The notes below the pieces were generated by a model. The model saw only the letters and a list, made by a program, of their open reading frames with translations. It made no database searches and had not been told where the DNA came from. This document shows positions 21,689-32,103 of a stretch of DNA of 64,000 nt, piece by piece. Made by a program: the position numbers and the translations under genes. Source of the DNA: Azorinus chamasolen (Eukaryota > Mollusca > Bivalvia > Cardiida > Solecurtidae). Where the stretch lies: the NCBI GenBank assembly GCA_963576725.1, contig OY755243.1, positions 73,430,106 through 73,494,105 on the forward strand, in the 5' to 3' direction. Each line of letters begins with the position of its first letter. The first letter of the stretch is position 1.

Positions 21689-21899
21689 TTAACCCTTTCA
21701 TTGTTCTGTGTTCATGTAAAAAGTAATGACATCATGAACATTTATAAGCTGATTTTTTATAATATAAACTTTTCGAGGGATATATTTTCTTTAACAAAAA
21801 CTGTAGAATCAGCTCTACATCAGGTCTATAGCAAACAGAGAAGACCCTGATTCTGTTTGCAAATGCATGAAAATGTGTTTATATGAAGGAAAGGGTTAA
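21689..21899 (-). mobile_element. hpA MITE, hairpin centre deleted
   Basis: GCAAACAGAGAAGACCCTGATTCTGTTTGC retains only the outer arms. Both TTAA ends are intact. Confidence 0.8.
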
Positions 21900-22149
21900 G
21901 ACATTACTAAAACGGACAATTAAGAGGCAACCTTTCAACAATCTTTGTAATTAGCTCATCTAAATATTTCATACTCGGGTAAGCTTAAGAATGGTGCAAA
22001 GTACGAAATATTTTTAAATTGTCTAAAACAAACATTGGAAACATTTCAGCTCAAAATAGAAAAGCAAACATCAGCAGTGTACAGGAAGTCCAATCCCACT
22101 ATCAATAAATACGGCCTTCTGACTTTATATGAATACATGGGTCATCACA

Positions 22150-22340
22150 CGGAGCAACAGATAAATGTGCATACTCAAGTACTAAAATCGTAATTTCGCC
22201 AATCCTTATGTTGATGTTGTGACCACCCTTTAGAATCATCTCGAAGAGAGGAATCTAAAGAGTGGTCACAACATAGAGTTTGGAGGAGAAATAAAAGAAA
22301 TTCTTGAAAATGTTTTAATTTATGTATCTTATCAGGACCT
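22150..22340 (+). mobile_element. hpE palindromic element
   Basis: GGAGCAACAGATAAATGTGC ... ATTTCGCC / GTTTGGAGGAGAAAT ... TTTATGTATCTTATCAGGAC. The loop GAATCATCTCGAAGAGAGGA is retained. Confidence 0.65.
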
Positions 22341-22406
22341 CTGATCACATACATATATTCAGATCAAGAATTTCATTGAGTATTGTTTTCAAATACTGTA
22401 GATGGG

Positions 22407-22644
22407 ACACCCTTTCCGTTTTAACATTTATTCAAGACTTCATCACCTCATTCATATCCATGGAAAGAATCAATAAAATGGAATTTGGAAAATGGATTGT
22501 TTCACCATGGTGGCAACTGTAAAATCATATCTATAAAATTCCATAAGCAAACAGAGCAGACCCTGATCAGCCAGCTTCCTCAGGAGCTGTCTGATCTGGG
22601 TCTACTCTGTTTGCAAAAGGCGCTTCTATGAGGGAAAGGATTAA
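22407..22644 (-). mobile_element. hpA MITE, diverged tail
   Basis: Hairpin clean apart from the centre (GCTTCCTCAGGAGC); end ATGAGGGAAAGGATTAA. Confidence 0.75.
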
Positions 22645-22889
22645 ACACAGTTCATTTATATAAAGATAAAGACCGTCTCTGTGTCATTCAATAATTCTAT
22701 ACTATGCACAAAGCTTCATGGTTTAGAGACAAGAAGGGTGCAATAGACTGGTTAATGTCCTTGAGTTGTGAAACACTGTTACTGTAACAGACAAATGGGT
22801 GCCAAACATATTAACACTGGACAAGACTTCTCTATCCAGGGAAATCTAGTGCTTGTCAAATTGCCCGTTACAATTGAAAATGCAATCTA

Positions 22890-23078
22890 CAGTAAAACCC
22901 CTCTAAACCAGATGTTCAATTTAGTGTAAATATCGGCCTTGGAGACAGGTGGCAGCTTAGTGCTGGGTTAAAGTCATGCAGAAAGCTCCTAAAGGAGCCT
23001 TCTTCATGGCTTTCACCCTGCATTAAGCATCTGCCTGCCTAAAAGTATCTAAAAAATCCAATTCAGAGGGGTTTACTG
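22890..23078. mobile_element. hpD MITE with TA duplication
   Basis: CAGTAAAACCCCTCT ... AGAGGGGTTTACTG, flanked by TA on both sides. Core AGAAAGCTCCTAAAGGAGCC. Confidence 0.85.
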
Positions 23079-23097
23079 TACACCCTTCTTCACTCAA

Positions 23098-23333
23098 TTC
23101 TTCATGAATATTCATGTAATAAAATTAATAATGAATATTACAGTGGCATATGAACAATGTAATATTTGTCATGGCAAAAACTGTAGAATCAGTTTGATAT
23201 TGTTCCAAGTTCCATGCATTTGTAAACAGAAAAGATCCTGATCAGATAGCTCTTACAGGAACTGTCTGATCTGTGTCTTCTCCGATTGCAAATGCATAAA
23301 AAATGCATATATATGAAGCAACGGAATAAGATT
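23098..23333 (-). mobile_element. hpA MITE, degenerate ends
   Basis: TTCATGAATATTCATGTAAT tail, TGTAGAATCAG, and hairpin with GTAAACAGAAAAGATCC. The terminal CCCTTT/AAAGGG motifs are lost. Confidence 0.65.
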
Positions 23334-23458
23334 AAATGTATCATTTGCAGAAAGCTTGTTCATAATCAGCTGCTGAATTATAGCAATTACTGCAAACATT
23401 TTGCTTCACAAAACACAACTAGGCACCTTGGCCATGACAGAAAAATATAAGGTTAACC

Positions 23459-23705
23459 TTTAACCTAATATATAAATCTTGTTTTCACGCATTTGAAAAC
23501 AGATTAGACCCAGATCATGGCTCCCATAGGAGCCATCTGATCAGGTTCTGCTCTGTTTGCTAATAGAATTTGATAGCTCTTGTTTCTTAGCTTTCTAAAA
23601 TGTCTGCAATGTTCCACCTTCCACATTTCTTTATAGCTATTTTGTTAATGAATATTTCAGTAGGTACTGAAATTTGCAATAAACATAGAACAGGGGAAGG
23701 GTTAA
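23459..23705 (+). mobile_element. hpA MITE, tail type 2
   Basis: Hairpin with a 9-bp asymmetry; tail CAATGTTCCACCTTCCACA; end GAACAGGGGAAGGGTTAA. Confidence 0.8.
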
Positions 23706-23911
23706 CAAGATCTTGATCAAAGGTGAACAATTACACAGCAGTACTTCAAACCTCCAGAGACCAAACTCTGGCTTAACTAAACAGACTAAAGCCAATGTCA
23801 ACATTTACCTTTTCATCAAATGATTTTCCATTTTTGGAAAATAGCTTTTTCAATAGTTCAATTTGACAGTGCTGTGTGGCCTATTTAAACCACTATCATG
23901 CTGTTATCATT

Positions 23912-24165
23912 TTAACCCTTTACCTGATAGATTCACGTCTTTTCATGCCTTTGCAAACAGTGTAAAGCCAGATCAGATGACTCCTGTAGGATCCAACTGA
24001 TCAGGGTCTGCTCTGTTTGATTATGGAATAATATAAATCTGATTCTATAGTAATCTGCCATGGCTAATAATTCCTATATTCATGATATTATAAAAAATAA
24101 ATCTAATTAATATTCATCAGATGCCATTATCTCTTTCAAGGATATTCATGGGGTAACGGGTTTTA
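23912..24165 (+). mobile_element. hpA MITE, tail type 1
   Basis: TTAACCCTTTACCTGATAGA; the left arm has GTGTAAAGCC changes; tail end TTCATGGGGTAACGGG. Confidence 0.8.
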
Positions 24166-24302
24166 AATTTCTTCAGGTAGCAGATAACACATTTTTTATA
24201 CGACAGTTACTTAGCATGTACTCAGAACTGGGAGTATTCGAGTCACTGATCTAAATATTCATCACAAGCATAGGCAAGTTATAACGATGGACTTGCTGTT
24301 TA

Positions 24303-24554
24303 TTAACCCTTTCCTCCATAGATACACCTTTTAACGCCTTTGCAAACAGAGCAGACCAAGATCAGATGGCTCCTGTAAAAGCCATGTGATCAGGGTCTGC
24401 TCTGTTTACTTATGAAATAATATAGATGTGATTCTACAGTTTTCTCCATGTCTGAAATTTCCTGTGTTTGAGTGCCATTATAGAAAATAATTTTATCAAT
24501 ATTCATGATGTCATTATTTTTACATAGTTATACGGTCATGGTATAAAGGGTTAA
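24303..24554 (+). mobile_element. hpA MITE, tail type 1, complete
   Basis: 252 bp with TTAA at both ends; hairpin centre GGCTCCTGTAAAAGCC. Confidence 0.84.
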
Positions 24555-24680
24555 GAGTTCCTCAATCGAATGAACAGGTGAGCCATAAACATACCGGTGC
24601 AATTTCATAAACATGGGCCCATCACATACATGCCTGATATAGCTGTATAAACAGGATACATGACACTCAACCATGTAGAG

Positions 24681-24876
24681 CTTAATCCTATCCTTTTCGG
24701 TGCCGGAAACAAGTTACTAGTGTCCCTTTACCTACAGTGTAGACCCAGATGAGAGGGCTCCTAGAGCTTGTCATGTTACAGATTTCTTTAAAAACATTCC
24801 TGAATATTCGCAGGACTCTTGACCTATTTGAATTTTGGAACAGTCCATATGAAAAATCAGTGTCGAAAGGGTTTAG
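24681..24876 (+). mobile_element. hpC MITE, right hairpin arm deleted
   Basis: TCGGTGCCGGAAACAAG ... CAGTGTAGACCCAGATGAGA, then straight to CATGTTACAG and tail CTGAATATTCGCAGG; end GTCGAAAGGGTTTA. Confidence 0.65.
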
Positions 24877-24968
24877 AGGAAAATTTCGTCCAAAAAAAAA
24901 AAATCAGTGTTGAATTCAGTTTCCACTTTTGATTTATCTTGCCTTATCTTTCCAAAACCACATTCAGT

Positions 24969-25206
24969 TTTAACCCTTTACTCCATGAATATTCATGTAA
25001 GAAATGATGACATCATGAATATAAATTAGAATAGCTTTTTAAAAATGCATATTAACTCATGGAGTAGAAACTATAGAATCAGATTGTATTTTTTCAACAG
25101 CAAACAGTGCAGACCCTGATCAGACAGCTCCTATAGGAGCCGTCTGATTTGGGTCTACTCTGTTTGCAAAGGAGTAGAAAGGTATATGCATGGAGGAAAC
25201 GGTTAA
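24969..25206 (-). mobile_element. hpA MITE, complete
   Basis: TTAACCCTTTACTCCATGAA ... ATGGAGGAAACGGTTAA; hairpin centre CAGCTCCTATAGGAGCCG. Confidence 0.86.
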
Positions 25207-25209
25207 ACA

Positions 25210-25655
25210 GTCAATACGCATATAAAGTGAATCCAAACTGTATGCAAAGGCTTTCATACATTCATTCTTGGCCAGCTAAAGGTTTATAAAATGCTCTACT
25301 TTTATTTCTGTCATCTACCCCGATGATTCAGTGAAATAAAATGCCATGACACTGGAAACTAACAAAACAATTTGATTCACTTTTGACAAACTTTCTGATC
25401 TGCACTATCAATCAAGTATTCTTTGCTGTTTATGATATTTCACTCCCACATTTGCCAGTTTACCAACGCTCTATCTATCAGTCGCCCGCCATAGACGGTT
25501 TCACATCTTGAATGACCAAGCATAAATCACATCTGAATGGGTAGTTTAAGCTTTTAGTTTGTGTACCTTATTTCACCTTTCAAACAGTTACTTCTCCATA
25601 ACGGTTGTTGGCTTCATTTCTAAATTTTTTATTTATCTTTTATTCCTGTTTGATA
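25210..25655. other. Unique intronic sequence
   Basis: No hairpin core or tandem repeat; no credible frame. Confidence 0.4.
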
Positions 25656-25660
25656 ACTCA

Positions 25661-25853
25661 TTAACCCTTCACTCAATAAATAAGCCTTTTAATACCTTTG
25701 CAAACAGAGTAGACCCAAATACTGCTGGAATCATTTGATCTGGGTCTGCTCTGTTTCCGTAAACAGAATAATAGCAATTTGATTCTTCAGTTTCTGCCAT
25801 GGCCAAAATTACTGTGTTAAAAATTATTTGATTATAAAAATTCAGCTCATTAA
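25661..25853 (+). mobile_element. hpA MITE, tail cut at its internal TTAA
   Basis: The copy runs normally to TTCAGCTCATTAA, the internal TTAA before the missing ATTCATGATG block. Another element starts exactly there. Confidence 0.72.
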
Positions 25854-25985
25854 TCCTTTCCTTCATATAAATGTGTTTTTACACATTTGCAAACAGAGTA
25901 GACTCCTATAGGAGCTGTCTGATCAGGGTCTGTTCTATTTGCTTATGGAACATGATAGATCTGGGTTTTTTTACTTTCTAAAACA
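25850..25985 (+). mobile_element. hpA tail-type-2 copy, 3' truncated
   Basis: TTAATCCTTTCCTTCATATA, hairpin with the left inner arm deleted, stopping at TACTTTCTAAAAC. Confidence 0.68.
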
Positions 25986-26085
25986 AGGCTTTCTGCATGA
26001 CTTTCACCTTGCATTAGCTGCCGTCTATGTTAAAGATCAATAACGTTACGTCTTTGAGTGTTCTTAGTATCGAGTTTTTACTGTA
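25984..26085. mobile_element. hpD right half
   Basis: GGCTTTCTGCATGACTTTCA ... CGAGTTTTTACTG; the left arm is missing. Confidence 0.55.
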
Positions 26086-26086
26086 A

Positions 26087-26215
26087 TTCCATAACCAGAA
26101 GCAGAGCAGACTCTGATCAGATAGATGCTACAAGAACTGTCTGATCATTGGTCTTCTCTGTTTGCAAAGGTTACAAAGGTATATTGCCATAAATATTGAT
26201 CAGCTAAAGGGTTAA
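26087..26215 (-). mobile_element. hpA hairpin-end part
   Basis: GCAGAGCAGACTCTGATC ... GGTCTTCTCTGTTTGC; right end CAGCTAAAGGGTTAA. Tail absent. Confidence 0.6.
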
Positions 26216-26458
26216 CCCTTTCCCTTATGTAAGCGCATTTTCGCGCATCTGCAAACAGAGTAGACCCAGATCAGACGGCTCCTATAGGAGCCGTCTGATC
26301 AGGGTCTGCTCTGTTTGCTTATGGTGTAATATAGATAGGATCCTACAGGTTCTACCTGAGCCAAAATGTCCTGTGTTCATATGCCATTATAAAAAATAAT
26401 CTATTAATATTCACGACGTCATTATTTCTTACATGAATATACAACAGGGAAAGGGTTG
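26212..26458 (+). mobile_element. hpA MITE, type copy
   Basis: It shares TTAA with its left neighbour. The 68-bp hairpin 26251-26318 pairs at 32 of 34 positions; its two mismatches (T/C and A/T) are the family's diagnostic ones. Type-1 tail but AACAGGGAAAGGGTT end. Confidence 0.88.
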
Positions 26459-26827
26459 AGGGGCAATATATTATAAATAATTATTATCATAAATTTTTCA
26501 TGGAGGATAAAATTGCACAGCTGAATTGCTTTAAACTCAGAATATAGGTTTCCTCAAGCATGAAATAGTCTATATTTAATTTTGATCAGTTTTAATTGAA
26601 TTTAGTTCAAACTAAGGAATAAGTGCAAACTTAAAACTTTAAAGTTAAAGTTTATAAGGCAGTGGCCATACCATTGTTTGCATTTAAAGCAAATACATGT
26701 ACATGTACTACCAAATTTCGATCAAGTCATTAGATGCTCTAGGCATATTATCTCATCTGGATCCATACTGATTGCAAAGTAGTGTATCACAGAGTGTAGT
26801 GTCAACACTTATGTGCAGAAACCCAGA

Positions 26828-27031
26828 CAGTAAAACCACTCTATAACAGCCACTAAAATTGTGTTAATTAGTAGGTATTTAGGGCAGGTGGCAGCTTAAA
26901 ACAAGGTGAAAGTAAAACAGAACGCTCCTATAGGAGCGTTCTGTTTAACTTTCACCCTGTTTTAAGCAGCCACCTGCCTTATCACAAACTACTTGATGTA
27001 ATTTAATGTCCGTTATTGAGAGGTTTTACTG
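26828..27031. mobile_element. hpD variant with GCGTTCTGTTT arms
   Basis: CAGTAAAACCACTCTATAAC ... AGAGGTTTTACTG. The palindrome 26886-26978 is close to perfect, with centre AACGCTCCTATAGGAGCGTT. Confidence 0.85.
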
Positions 27032-27044
27032 TATATAAGACATT

Positions 27045-27110
27045 TGAAAACAGTGTAGACCAAGATCAAAGGGCTCCTCAGTTATTCAGCGGGTTAAGAG
27101 TTTACTGCAC
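27045..27110 (+). mobile_element. hpC arm fragment
   Basis: GAAAACAGTGTAGACCAAGA followed by GGGCTCCTCAG; no right arm. Confidence 0.4.
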
Positions 27111-27214
27111 ATGACAATAATGCAGGGAAGTAAATAAAGCCCTAATCAATTTGCTACACCCATATTAGACTTGCATCTTGTTTTGACTGCATACAATAGC
27201 CCGTTGTAGTCAAC

Positions 27215-27357
27215 TTTAACCCTTTCAGTGTAACCCAAAGTATAACATGACAAACAGTGCAGTTCCTGATGAAAGGGCTGTCCTCCTACAAGAGCTGTCT
27301 GTTCCGAGTCAAATCTGAAATGGCTTGAAAAAGTGTTTGAATGAAGGAAAGCGTTAC
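27215..27357. mobile_element. hpC-left / hpA-right mosaic
   Basis: Left end TTAACCCTTTCAGTGTAACC and arm ACAAACAGTGCAG; right end GAATGAAGGAAAGCGTTA of hpA type. Confidence 0.5.
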
Positions 27358-27523
27358 CCAAACTATAGGAATATAAATTTCATATCATCTACATAATTAT
27401 ATACCATAAGATTACATTTATTCTGATGCACTCACTGGAGACCATTAATTCTATATTCAATTTGCCAAACTTGATATTTTACAGTAAAGCAATCAAGTTT
27501 ATAAATAACAGTCAAAATAACTG

Positions 27524-27763
27524 TTAAATTTAATTCTATAAATATTTATGTAAGACTTAATGCCATCATAAAATTGATTAAGACAAAGCTTTAAAATGAC
27601 ATTTTAACACATGAAAGGTTTGCCAATGCAGAAACTGTAGAATCAGATCTATATCATTAATTACAAGCAAACAGAGCAGACCCAGATCAGACGGCTCCTA
27701 TAGGAGCCATCTGATTTGGTTCTACTCTGTTTGCAAAGGTGTATATATGGAGAAAAGGGTTAA
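27524..27763 (-). mobile_element. hpA MITE
   Basis: Intact hairpin (centre GGCTCCTATAGGAGCC); end GGAGAAAAGGGTTAA; the left terminal repeat is decayed. Confidence 0.8.
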
Positions 27764-27764
27764 A

Positions 27765-28370
27765 TTATAAGTGATTACAAAGTATGACAAATTGAATACA
27801 AAGATGAGTGCAATTAATATGCCACAAATGTAAACTATCCCTTTCACTCATAATAAGTTATTTCATATCCTACACATTATCTCATATCTTATCTAGCATA
27901 TCTGACAGTAGTTTTTCTTCTTGCATAACCCAAAGTAGTGTCACCAGCCTTCATGTTTCAAGCTTGGACAAACAATAACTGTACTATTAATTGAATGATA
28001 AATTGACCTGCTGAAGTTCATTGATATATTAATTAGCTCGCCATCAATAAGATTACATCACCTGTCAATCAAATTTCATCTTCAGGTCGCAGGTCATAAA
28101 TCAGCACCTTATGAACATAAAAGCACACCCCTCCGTCCCATTAATTAAGCCTGAAACAAAATTAGTGTCAACACAAACAGTATATATCAGGGATGTCATC
28201 AATGACCTTTGCCCCCTAGACCTGTCCCGTCTTTCTTGCAATTATGATCTCTATCTTCTGTCCGTTCATCACATAGGTGTACTGGTAAAAGGAAATGACC
28301 AAAAAGTGCTAATGACACAAGAGGTACATCGCGTTCAGTGCAAATTATTACCGATCACTTGACCTTAGTG
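27765..28370. other. Repeat-poor intronic stretch
   Basis: 600 bp without hairpin elements. A plus-strand frame of 83 codons (28111-28362) opposes the host gene and matches no family I know; not called. Confidence 0.4.
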
Positions 28371-28617
28371 TTAACCCTTTTCCTTGGTCAATATTCATGT
28401 AAGAAATAATGACATTATAAATATTTATTAGCTGATTTTTGATAATGAAAAATTTTCAAGGGAAATTTTTGCTTTGACAAAAACTAGAATCAGATCTATA
28501 TCATATCATAAGCAAAAACAGTAGACCATAATCAGACAGATCCTGTAGGAGCTGTCTGATCTGTGTTACTCTGTTTGCAAATGCGTAAAAAGGTGTTTAT
28601 ATAAAGGAAATGGTTAA
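28371..28617 (-). mobile_element. hpA MITE, complete
   Basis: 247 bp, TTAA both ends. The tail has the AATTTTCAAGGGAAATTTTT variant also seen at 50789 and 51684. Confidence 0.82.
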
Positions 28618-28686
28618 GCCAGGAAAAGTTTTAAATATTATTCAAGGTACTCGATGAGAAATGGTCCCTTCGGTATTTTTTTCTTT

Positions 28687-28780
28687 TCGGTCTGCATTGT
28701 TTGCAAAGGCATCAAAATGTGTCTCTATCACATACAGGGTTGAAGAGAATGATGGACCATTCAACATTCAAAGGGGTTAA
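28687..28780 (-). mobile_element. hpA / hpC2 right-end fragments
   Basis: GGTCTGCATTGTTTGCAAAG to CATACAGGGTT, then CAACATTCAAAGGGGTTAA. Confidence 0.4.
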
Positions 28781-29006
28781 CCCTTTCCCTGTTCTATGTT
28801 TATTCCAAATTTCAGTACCTACTGAATATTCATGGACAAAATAGTTACAATGAAATATGGAAGGTAACATTGCAGCCATTTTAGAAAGTAGAGAAATAGA
28901 TCTTGCAAATTCCTTTAGCAAACAGAGCAGACCCTGATCAGACAGCTATCTGGGCCTACTCTGTTTGCAAATGTGTGAAAACATGTCTATATGAGGGAAC
29001 GGGTTA
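28777..29006 (-). mobile_element. hpA MITE, tail type 2, complete
   Basis: TTAACCCTTTCCCTGTTCTA ... ATGAGGGAACGGGTTAA; the hairpin centre is shortened to CAGCTATCTGG. Confidence 0.84.
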
Positions 29007-29219
29007 ACCATTCACTCTGCAAATACGCATTTATAAGCCTTTGCAAATCAAGTAGACCCAGATCAGAGACAGCACTGTAGGAGCCGTCTGATCAGGGTCT
29101 GCTCTGTTTGCTTATGATATAATATAGATCTTCTTCTCCAGATTCTACCATGGTCAAAATTTCCTTTTTCATATTCATGATGTCTTCCTACATGGAATAT
29201 TCATGGAGTAATGGGTAAA
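29003..29219 (+). mobile_element. hpA MITE, tail type 1, sharing TTAA with its neighbour
   Basis: TTAACCATTCACTCTGCAAA; hairpin with GACAGCACTGTAGGAGCC; end TTCATGGAGTAATGGGTAA. Confidence 0.78.
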
Positions 29220-29315
29220 AAGTGCAACATACTATCCTTAAAATTTCTACTTACTATTCAAGATCACTTTCATGTCTCTCAAAACATATTTCCATAACTA
29301 TCTGGACAGACAAAC

Positions 29316-29350
29316 GTAGGCAAATAGTGCAGACACAGATCAAACTGATC
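29316..29350 (+). mobile_element. hpC arm fragment
   Basis: GCAAATAGTGCAGACACAG followed by ATCAAACTGATCC. Confidence 0.35.
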
Positions 29351-29382
29351 CTGAAGGTACACTTACAGTTACTATGTCAGTC

Positions 29383-29621
29383 TTAATCCTGACTCCATGA
29401 ATCTTCATGCAAGAAATAGGCACATCATGAATATTAATTAGATTAATTGTTATAGCAGAACATGAACCCAGGAATTCTTGGCCATGACAGAAATTGTAGA
29501 ATCATAAAATTACCTTTATTATATCATAAGCAAACAGAGCAGACCCTGATCAGACGGCTCCTAAAGATTCTACTCTGTTTGCAAAGGTGTAGAAAGGTAT
29601 ATTTATGGAGTATAGGGTTAA
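29383..29621 (-). mobile_element. hpA MITE, distal hairpin arm shortened
   Basis: GACGGCTCCTAAAGATTCTA shows loss of most of the right inner arm. The end TTATGGAGTATAGGGTTAA is intact. Confidence 0.8.
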
Positions 29622-29624
29622 TTC

Positions 29625-30257
29625 AAAGTTATAAAATGGTGCAAAATGGAATAATTCAATTTCATAAACCAGTGGAAAGGGGAAATCATGTGTCCTAATA
29701 CCTATGGTACTTTGAGCACATAAATATTATTGCAAGGTACTTTCCCTGTGTGAACTGAACACAATTCTAAATAACCAGTCCAAGTCCAAGTCATTACCAC
29801 CCAAGTGTCCTCTTCACAAGTCTGTAATTGACCTTCATCCTTTATTACTCAATACTGTATCTGCTTAGTAACATTCATGAATTCATCCTTTCTGATCGAA
29901 AAATGGTTAAATTCCCTCCTATAATCAACATACAGCATAATGAATCAAAATTGACGATGATAGTGATGATGGCAATAATGTTAATCATGATGCTGCTAAT
30001 GATGATCACAAATATATGGAGTTTGAAGATGTCACTCATGAAAATAAGGAAGACAAAAATGATAAACATGTAGATGATTTATGATTGATGAAGAAGATGA
30101 TGATGTTAAGACAAGAAGGAAGAGGAAGATATTGATAGATCTTGTTATAAAACAATGATCACTTATATTAACTTACAGATATGACTGAAGCAACACTTTT
30201 GTTTCCGACAGAGATATATCAAAATACTCCGTATAAAAAGTAATTTTTTCTGGAAGT
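29625..30257. other. Unique intron with GATGATG-like low complexity (29950-30130)
   Basis: Imperfect ATGATG/AAGATGA runs create open frames on both strands; not coding. Confidence 0.5.
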
Positions 30258-30382
30258 GCATATATGAATGGCAAACAAAGAATATCCATTCCTGATCAGA
30301 GAGCATCTAGAGAAGGTCTCTGATCTGGGTCCACACTGTTTGCAAATGTCAGTTAACTTTGTTTCCCACATTCATTGGGTTT
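30258..30382 (-). mobile_element. hpC2 MITE
   Basis: ATGAATGGCAAACAAAGAAT ... GGGTCCACACTGTTTGCAAA, then the hpC2 end CCCACATTCATTGGGTTTTA. It lies 170 bp downstream of the CH exon donor. Confidence 0.6.
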
Positions 30383-30550
30383 TAGAAATTTACTTGAAGT
30401 AAATGCTTCACACCTTGACAAATCCCGTCTTTGTGACTTAATTCTCTTATTTACACCATTTTATGTTTGTCATAATTGAACAAACTGACATTTAAACAGA
30501 TGATATCTGTCCCAGTTCAATGTCCAATATTAACCTATTGTCAGGCTTAC

Positions 30551-30612
30551 CTTCAACAGGTGCTTGTTCACCCATTTTGTGAACGTCTTCTTCTGAACTG
30601 CATCTCTTTGAT
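30551..30612 (-). CDS. MACF1: Spectraplakin internal exon: start of actin-binding CH domain
   Basis: This 62-bp exon is bounded on the minus strand by a good acceptor (CTTTTACAG, AG at 30614-30613) and a consensus donor (AAG|GTAAGC, GT at 30550-30549). Read in phase 1 it gives 21 codons containing [13 protein letters not shown]. That is the signature opening of the first calponin-homology domain in spectraplakins and plectin, which binds F-actin at the N-terminus of these giant cytoskeletal linkers. The preceding first residues (RDAVQ) match the family's ERDxVQ stretch. The exon ends in phase 0. A repeat-free zone (30383-30881) surrounds it, notable where hairpin transposons occur every few hundred bases. 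Plectin is regarded as vertebrate-specific, so an invertebrate MACF1/DST orthologue is the best call. Seen: splice sites, frame, motif. Inferred: orthology. Confidence 0.93.
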
Positions 30613-30881
30613 CTGTAAAAGAAGCAAAAACAATTTTGCTATAATAATGAACTAGTACAGTACTTCAAAAGTCTTTGAAATTTCCCTCGTGGCAAAGGTC
30701 ACAAAAAATTAGGAATGACACACACAACAGATAAGAGGCACACATTAGCTTTTTGCTTTTCAAAACAGGACACATAATCAACCTTCAGACTGCCACATTG
30801 TCAATCATTAGACTTGCAAGTACTCTTATTACTTGTAAGTATTTGGACACCCAATGTCCCCTCTCCACCAGATCGTAAAGC

Positions 30882-31113
30882 TTAACCCTTTCCTCCATAA
30901 ATACGCCTTTTTACGCCTCTGTAAAAGTCACTTTTTGAAACCATTGAGATAAATAGAGCATTTGCTCCTATAGGAACAAATGCTCAATTTATCACAAAGG
31001 TTTCAAATAACAAAATTCTAAAAAAAAATCCTTTTCTCTAGTTAATGCTCCTTTTCAGTAGATTTATTCAAAAGACATTGGGTCTAAAAATAGCCTATGA
31101 GAGAAGGGGTTAA
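30882..31113 (+). mobile_element. hpB MITE, complete
   Basis: 232 bp, TTAA both ends; core centre GCATTTGCTCCTATAGGAAC; tail CTCCTTTTCAGTAGATTTAT. Confidence 0.86.
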
Positions 31114-31237
31114 TAATTCAATTTGGCACTAAATTCATGCAAAAATGTATTTATGTTACTGACATAGTCATCATAAAATTGTGACAAGTTTCAACACAAT
31201 ATCTTAATAAAATAGGCACTACACGTAATGGATTTAA

Positions 31238-31312
31238 AGAAGCCACCTAATTATTTGGGTCTACTCTGTTTGCAAAGATGTGAAAAAGCATTTTTATAAG
31301 GGAAAGGGTTAA
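31238..31312 (-). mobile_element. hpA distal half
   Basis: TTTGGGTCTACTCTGTTTGC ... TAAGGGAAAGGGTTAA; no proximal arm or tail. Confidence 0.6.
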
Positions 31313-31313
31313 A

Positions 31314-31848
31314 CAACAGTGTGTATATTTGAAGTAAAGCGTTAACAATAAATCAAATGAAATTCAAAATATGAGGCAAATAGCCGACTGAAATCTGACT
31401 CATAGTAGCCAAACTCACATGCAAAGGCCAAATTTAAATGTCGTTAAAATGCACTTCCTCACATATTTTATGCACTTTAACAGCATGACCTCATACTCTT
31501 ATGTAAACTGTACTTCAATGGACCTTTGTATCGATAAAATTGCCATCAAAATTTCTTTCTCACCAAACAAGTCAAGATGGCATGTTTCAACCCCAGGTGC
31601 AATGCCATTCACTAGATTAGAACATCTAGCAGGAGAAAATGACTTTGGTTATTGTTTTCTTGACAAAAGCAATCTGTAGTACATATATTGCACATGTCTA
31701 TGATATCATGCCATTCATTACCAGAAATAATGCACATGTAGTGATGTGCTTCCATTTGCATCCCTTGCTGACAAAATCTTGGGGAAACTTAAGTTTTCAC
31801 AATTTATCATTATACAGAAGTCATACATTGACAAATGAGGCACCGACT
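31314..31848. other. Repeat-free intronic stretch
   Basis: Contains only a plus-strand chance frame (31419-31679), which opposes the host gene and lacks a signature. Confidence 0.4.
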
Positions 31849-31858
31849 ATTAACCCTA

Positions 31859-32002
31859 TGTAACATGGTGAAAAAGTTGTGACTCGACTAGGACTCAAAC
31901 CCAGGGCCTCTGGCTTACCATGCCAACACTCTACCGACTGAGCTACCGAGCCACACAGTAAAGCTTATCAACTTATTTCACCATAATCTCTACCCGGCTA
32001 CA
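31859..32002 (-). repeat. 3' LTR of the TRIM element
   Basis: It differs from the partner LTR at six sites, about 96% identity. It is preceded on the minus strand by a purine-rich tract (32016-32003). Its B box has one change (GGTTTGAGTCC). Confidence 0.75.
31880..31952 (-). tRNA. tRNA-like unit (anticodon GGT, Thr-type) inside 3' LTR
   Basis: The 73 nt fold as a cloverleaf: acceptor GGCTCGG/TCGAGTC (pairs with two G-T), D stem GCTC/GAGT, anticodon stem TTGGC/GCCAG with loop ATGGTAA, T stem CTGGG/CCTAG. A box TAGCTCAGTCGG matches consensus. A T5 run 4 nt downstream (31875-31871) would terminate Pol III. Anticodon GGT is essentially unused for Thr in eukaryotes, so this is probably a tRNA-derived promoter module and not a decoding tRNA. 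Confidence 0.7.
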
Positions 32003-32089
32003 CACACCCCCTCTACACAAGAATTCGTCCCAAATTCTTACTCAATGAACACTCCACGAGTTTCTTATTATTACACATTATCTTCATAA

Positions 32090-32101
32090 CGTTGGGCGCC
32101 A
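32090..32101 (-). other. Primer-binding-site-like motif of the TRIM
   Basis: TGGCGCCCAACG begins 2 nt after the 5' LTR. TGG is the complement of the tRNA 3' CCA. Which tRNA primes is not assigned. Confidence 0.65.
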
Positions 32102-32103
32102 AA

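Larger units (their letters stand above)
1..30550 (-). other. MACF1: Spectraplakin intron, 5' part (downstream end outside the window)
   Basis: It begins with the GTAAGC donor at 30550. I scanned minus-strand reading for the next CH-domain segment (the LYEDLRDG / LLEVLSG region) and saw none, so the intron is longer than 30.5 kb, or the next exon was missed by eye. Confidence 0.55.

Noticed and set aside
28111..28362. 83-codon plus-strand frame
   Set aside because: No family signature, opposite strand to the host gene, no splice or regulatory signals; may be a chance frame in repeat-free DNA.
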